64,000 nucleotides of DNA. Source: Pseudomonas sp. CROZ-RG-20F-R04-15. Lineage in GTDB: Bacteria > Pseudomonadota > Gammaproteobacteria > Pseudomonadales > Pseudomonadaceae. Shown here in pieces: positions 63,278-64,000 of the stretch. Every line of letters begins with the position of its first letter. Within the stretch, counting starts at the first letter, position 1. The translations under genes were made by a program, and so were the position numbers. Below the pieces are notes generated by a model that saw only the letters and a list, made by a program, of their open reading frames with translations, was not told the DNA's origin and made no database searches. The stretch lies in contig NZ_JAKNQL010000005.1 of NCBI RefSeq assembly GCF_022662375.1, positions 124,001-188,000 of the forward strand, written 5' to 3'.

Positions 63278-63883
63278 TTGGAACGCATTGCAGTCATCGA
63301 CTTTGAAACCACCGGCCTCTCGCCGAACAGCAGCTGTCGCGCCACGGAAATCGCCGTGGTCATGCTGGAAAACGGCCGCATCGTCGAGCGTTACCAGAGC
63401 CTGATGAACGCCGGCGTGCGCGTCCCCGCGTTCATCGAGCAACTGACCGGCATCAGCAACGCCATGCTGCGCACCGCGCCGCCGGCCGAGCAGGTGATGA
63501 ACGAGGTTAACGAGTTTGTCGGCTGCACGCCGCTGGTGGCGCACAACGCCTCGTTTGACCAGAAGTTCTGGGACTTTGAACTGGGCCGCATCAAGCGCAC
63601 GCGGTTGCAGAATTTTGCCTGCTCATTGCTGCTGGCGCGCCGTCTGATGCCGGCGGCACCAAATCACAAGCTCGGTACGCTGACCACTTTTGCGCGTTTG
63701 CCGCACACGGGGCAGGCTCACCGGGCGATGGCAGATGCCGAGATGGCGGCCAACCTGATGGCGCATCTGGCTGAGCAATTGCGCGACAAGCACGGCGTAC
63801 GCGAGCTATCGCATGATCTGCTGTGCAAATTGCAGAAAGTCCCTGCCGCGAAAGTCAGCGAACACTTGCAGCGCTATCGCTGA
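63278..63883 (+). CDS. 3'-5' exonuclease (DnaQ/PolC-like DEDDh)
   Basis: 201 aa if started at TTG 63278 (ERIAVIDFETTGLSP), with GGAG about eleven bases upstream; a TTG at 63257 would add seven residues. Exonuclease motif I is DFETTG. Motif II is LVAHNASFDQKF. Motif III, with the DEDDh His, is HRAMADAEMAANL. The layout resembles the epsilon-like exonuclease domain of PolC and other stand-alone DnaQ relatives, not replicative DnaQ itself. FACSLLLARRLMPAAPNHKL is typical of these. It follows the NYN gene by 41 bp. Confidence 0.92.
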   Translation: MERIAVIDFETTGLSPNSSCRATEIAVVMLENGRIVERYQSLMNAGVRVPAFIEQLTGISNAMLRTAPPAEQVMNEVNEFVGCTPLVAHNASFDQKFWDFELGRIKRTRLQNFACSLLLARRLMPAAPNHKLGTLTTFARLPHTGQAHRAMADAEMAANLMAHLAEQLRDKHGVRELSHDLLCKLQKVPAAKVSEHLQRYR

Positions 63884-63907
63884 TCCCAAGCCCAACACAG
63901 AACCCCT

Positions 63908-63995
63908 GTGGGAGCGAGCCTGCTCGCGAAAGCGGTGTATCAGACAACATTAATGTTGATTGAAAATCCGTATTCGCGAGCAGGCTCGCTCCCAC
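63908..63995. repeat. REP pair 8 (long-spacer type)
   Basis: Units at 63908-63930 and 63973-63995 with a 42-nt spacer beginning like that of pair 5 (AGCGGTGTATCAG). It lies 24 bp after the exonuclease stop and ends at the window edge. Confidence 0.92.
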
Positions 63996-64000
63996 AGGGG

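Overview
The window looks like chromosomal DNA of a Pseudomonas of the P. fluorescens group. The evidence is a GC-rich sequence with Pseudomonas-type proteins throughout, a gene order that (from memory) closely follows P. aeruginosa PA3961-PA4010, and eight inverted pairs of a Pseudomonas REP sequence (core GTGGGAGCGAGC...GCTCGCGAA). I see no tRNA, rRNA, prophage, CRISPR array or intact insertion sequence. Most of it is core genome. Accessory material sits at the left edge and in parts of 44-60 kb.

Left edge (1-4.6 kb, minus strand): a two-gene toxin-like locus. One gene encodes a large protein with a hydrophobic pore-forming-like segment followed by RTX-like repeats, and it runs off the window. 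The other encodes a protein whose C-terminus resembles the A chain of heat-labile/cholera enterotoxin (ADP-ribosyltransferase fold). It is preceded by about 315 bp of AT-richer DNA.

4.6-20.9 kb: a DedA-PAP2 membrane fusion and the 3-methyladenine glycosylase gene (minus). These are followed by a long plus-strand series: proA, nadD, rsfS, rlmH, then the cell-elongation and peptidoglycan genes mrdA (PBP2), rodA, mltB, rlpA and dacA, then ybeD, lipB and lipA (lipoate), ending in a strong terminator. A peptidase S66 gene and a convergent MltB-family lipoprotein follow.

20.9-36.7 kb (mostly minus): arfA (ribosome rescue, with an internal hairpin), holA, lptE, leuS, then the lnt/ybeX/ybeY/ybeZ cluster, miaB, hemL, thiE and thiD. 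Short plus-strand genes (a YdcF-like protein and a DUF1820 protein) are interleaved.

37-43.7 kb: a LadS-type hybrid sensor kinase, an AidB-like acyl-CoA dehydrogenase, amn, rluE and a small DUF2788 membrane protein.

43.8-58.8 kb: an Lrp/AsnC regulator beside a 190-bp imperfect inverted repeat and an unexplained terminator-bearing intergenic region. Next come a low-complexity exported protein, a CDF metal exporter, and hrpB, whose start lies 10 bp from a 258-bp MITE-like element. Then come two transporters, an HxlR regulator, a LysR/aldehyde dehydrogenase divergent pair and a complete ABC importer of the nitrate/sulfonate/taurine type.

58.8-64 kb: a glycosyltransferase-like gene, an EEP-family phosphatase/nuclease, a YciC-like membrane protein, a DUF2076 protein, a NYN-domain protein and a DnaQ-like exonuclease. 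REP pairs lie at the 3' ends of many transcription units. Start codons were re-chosen from ribosome-binding sites and family lengths, and several are GTG or TTG.
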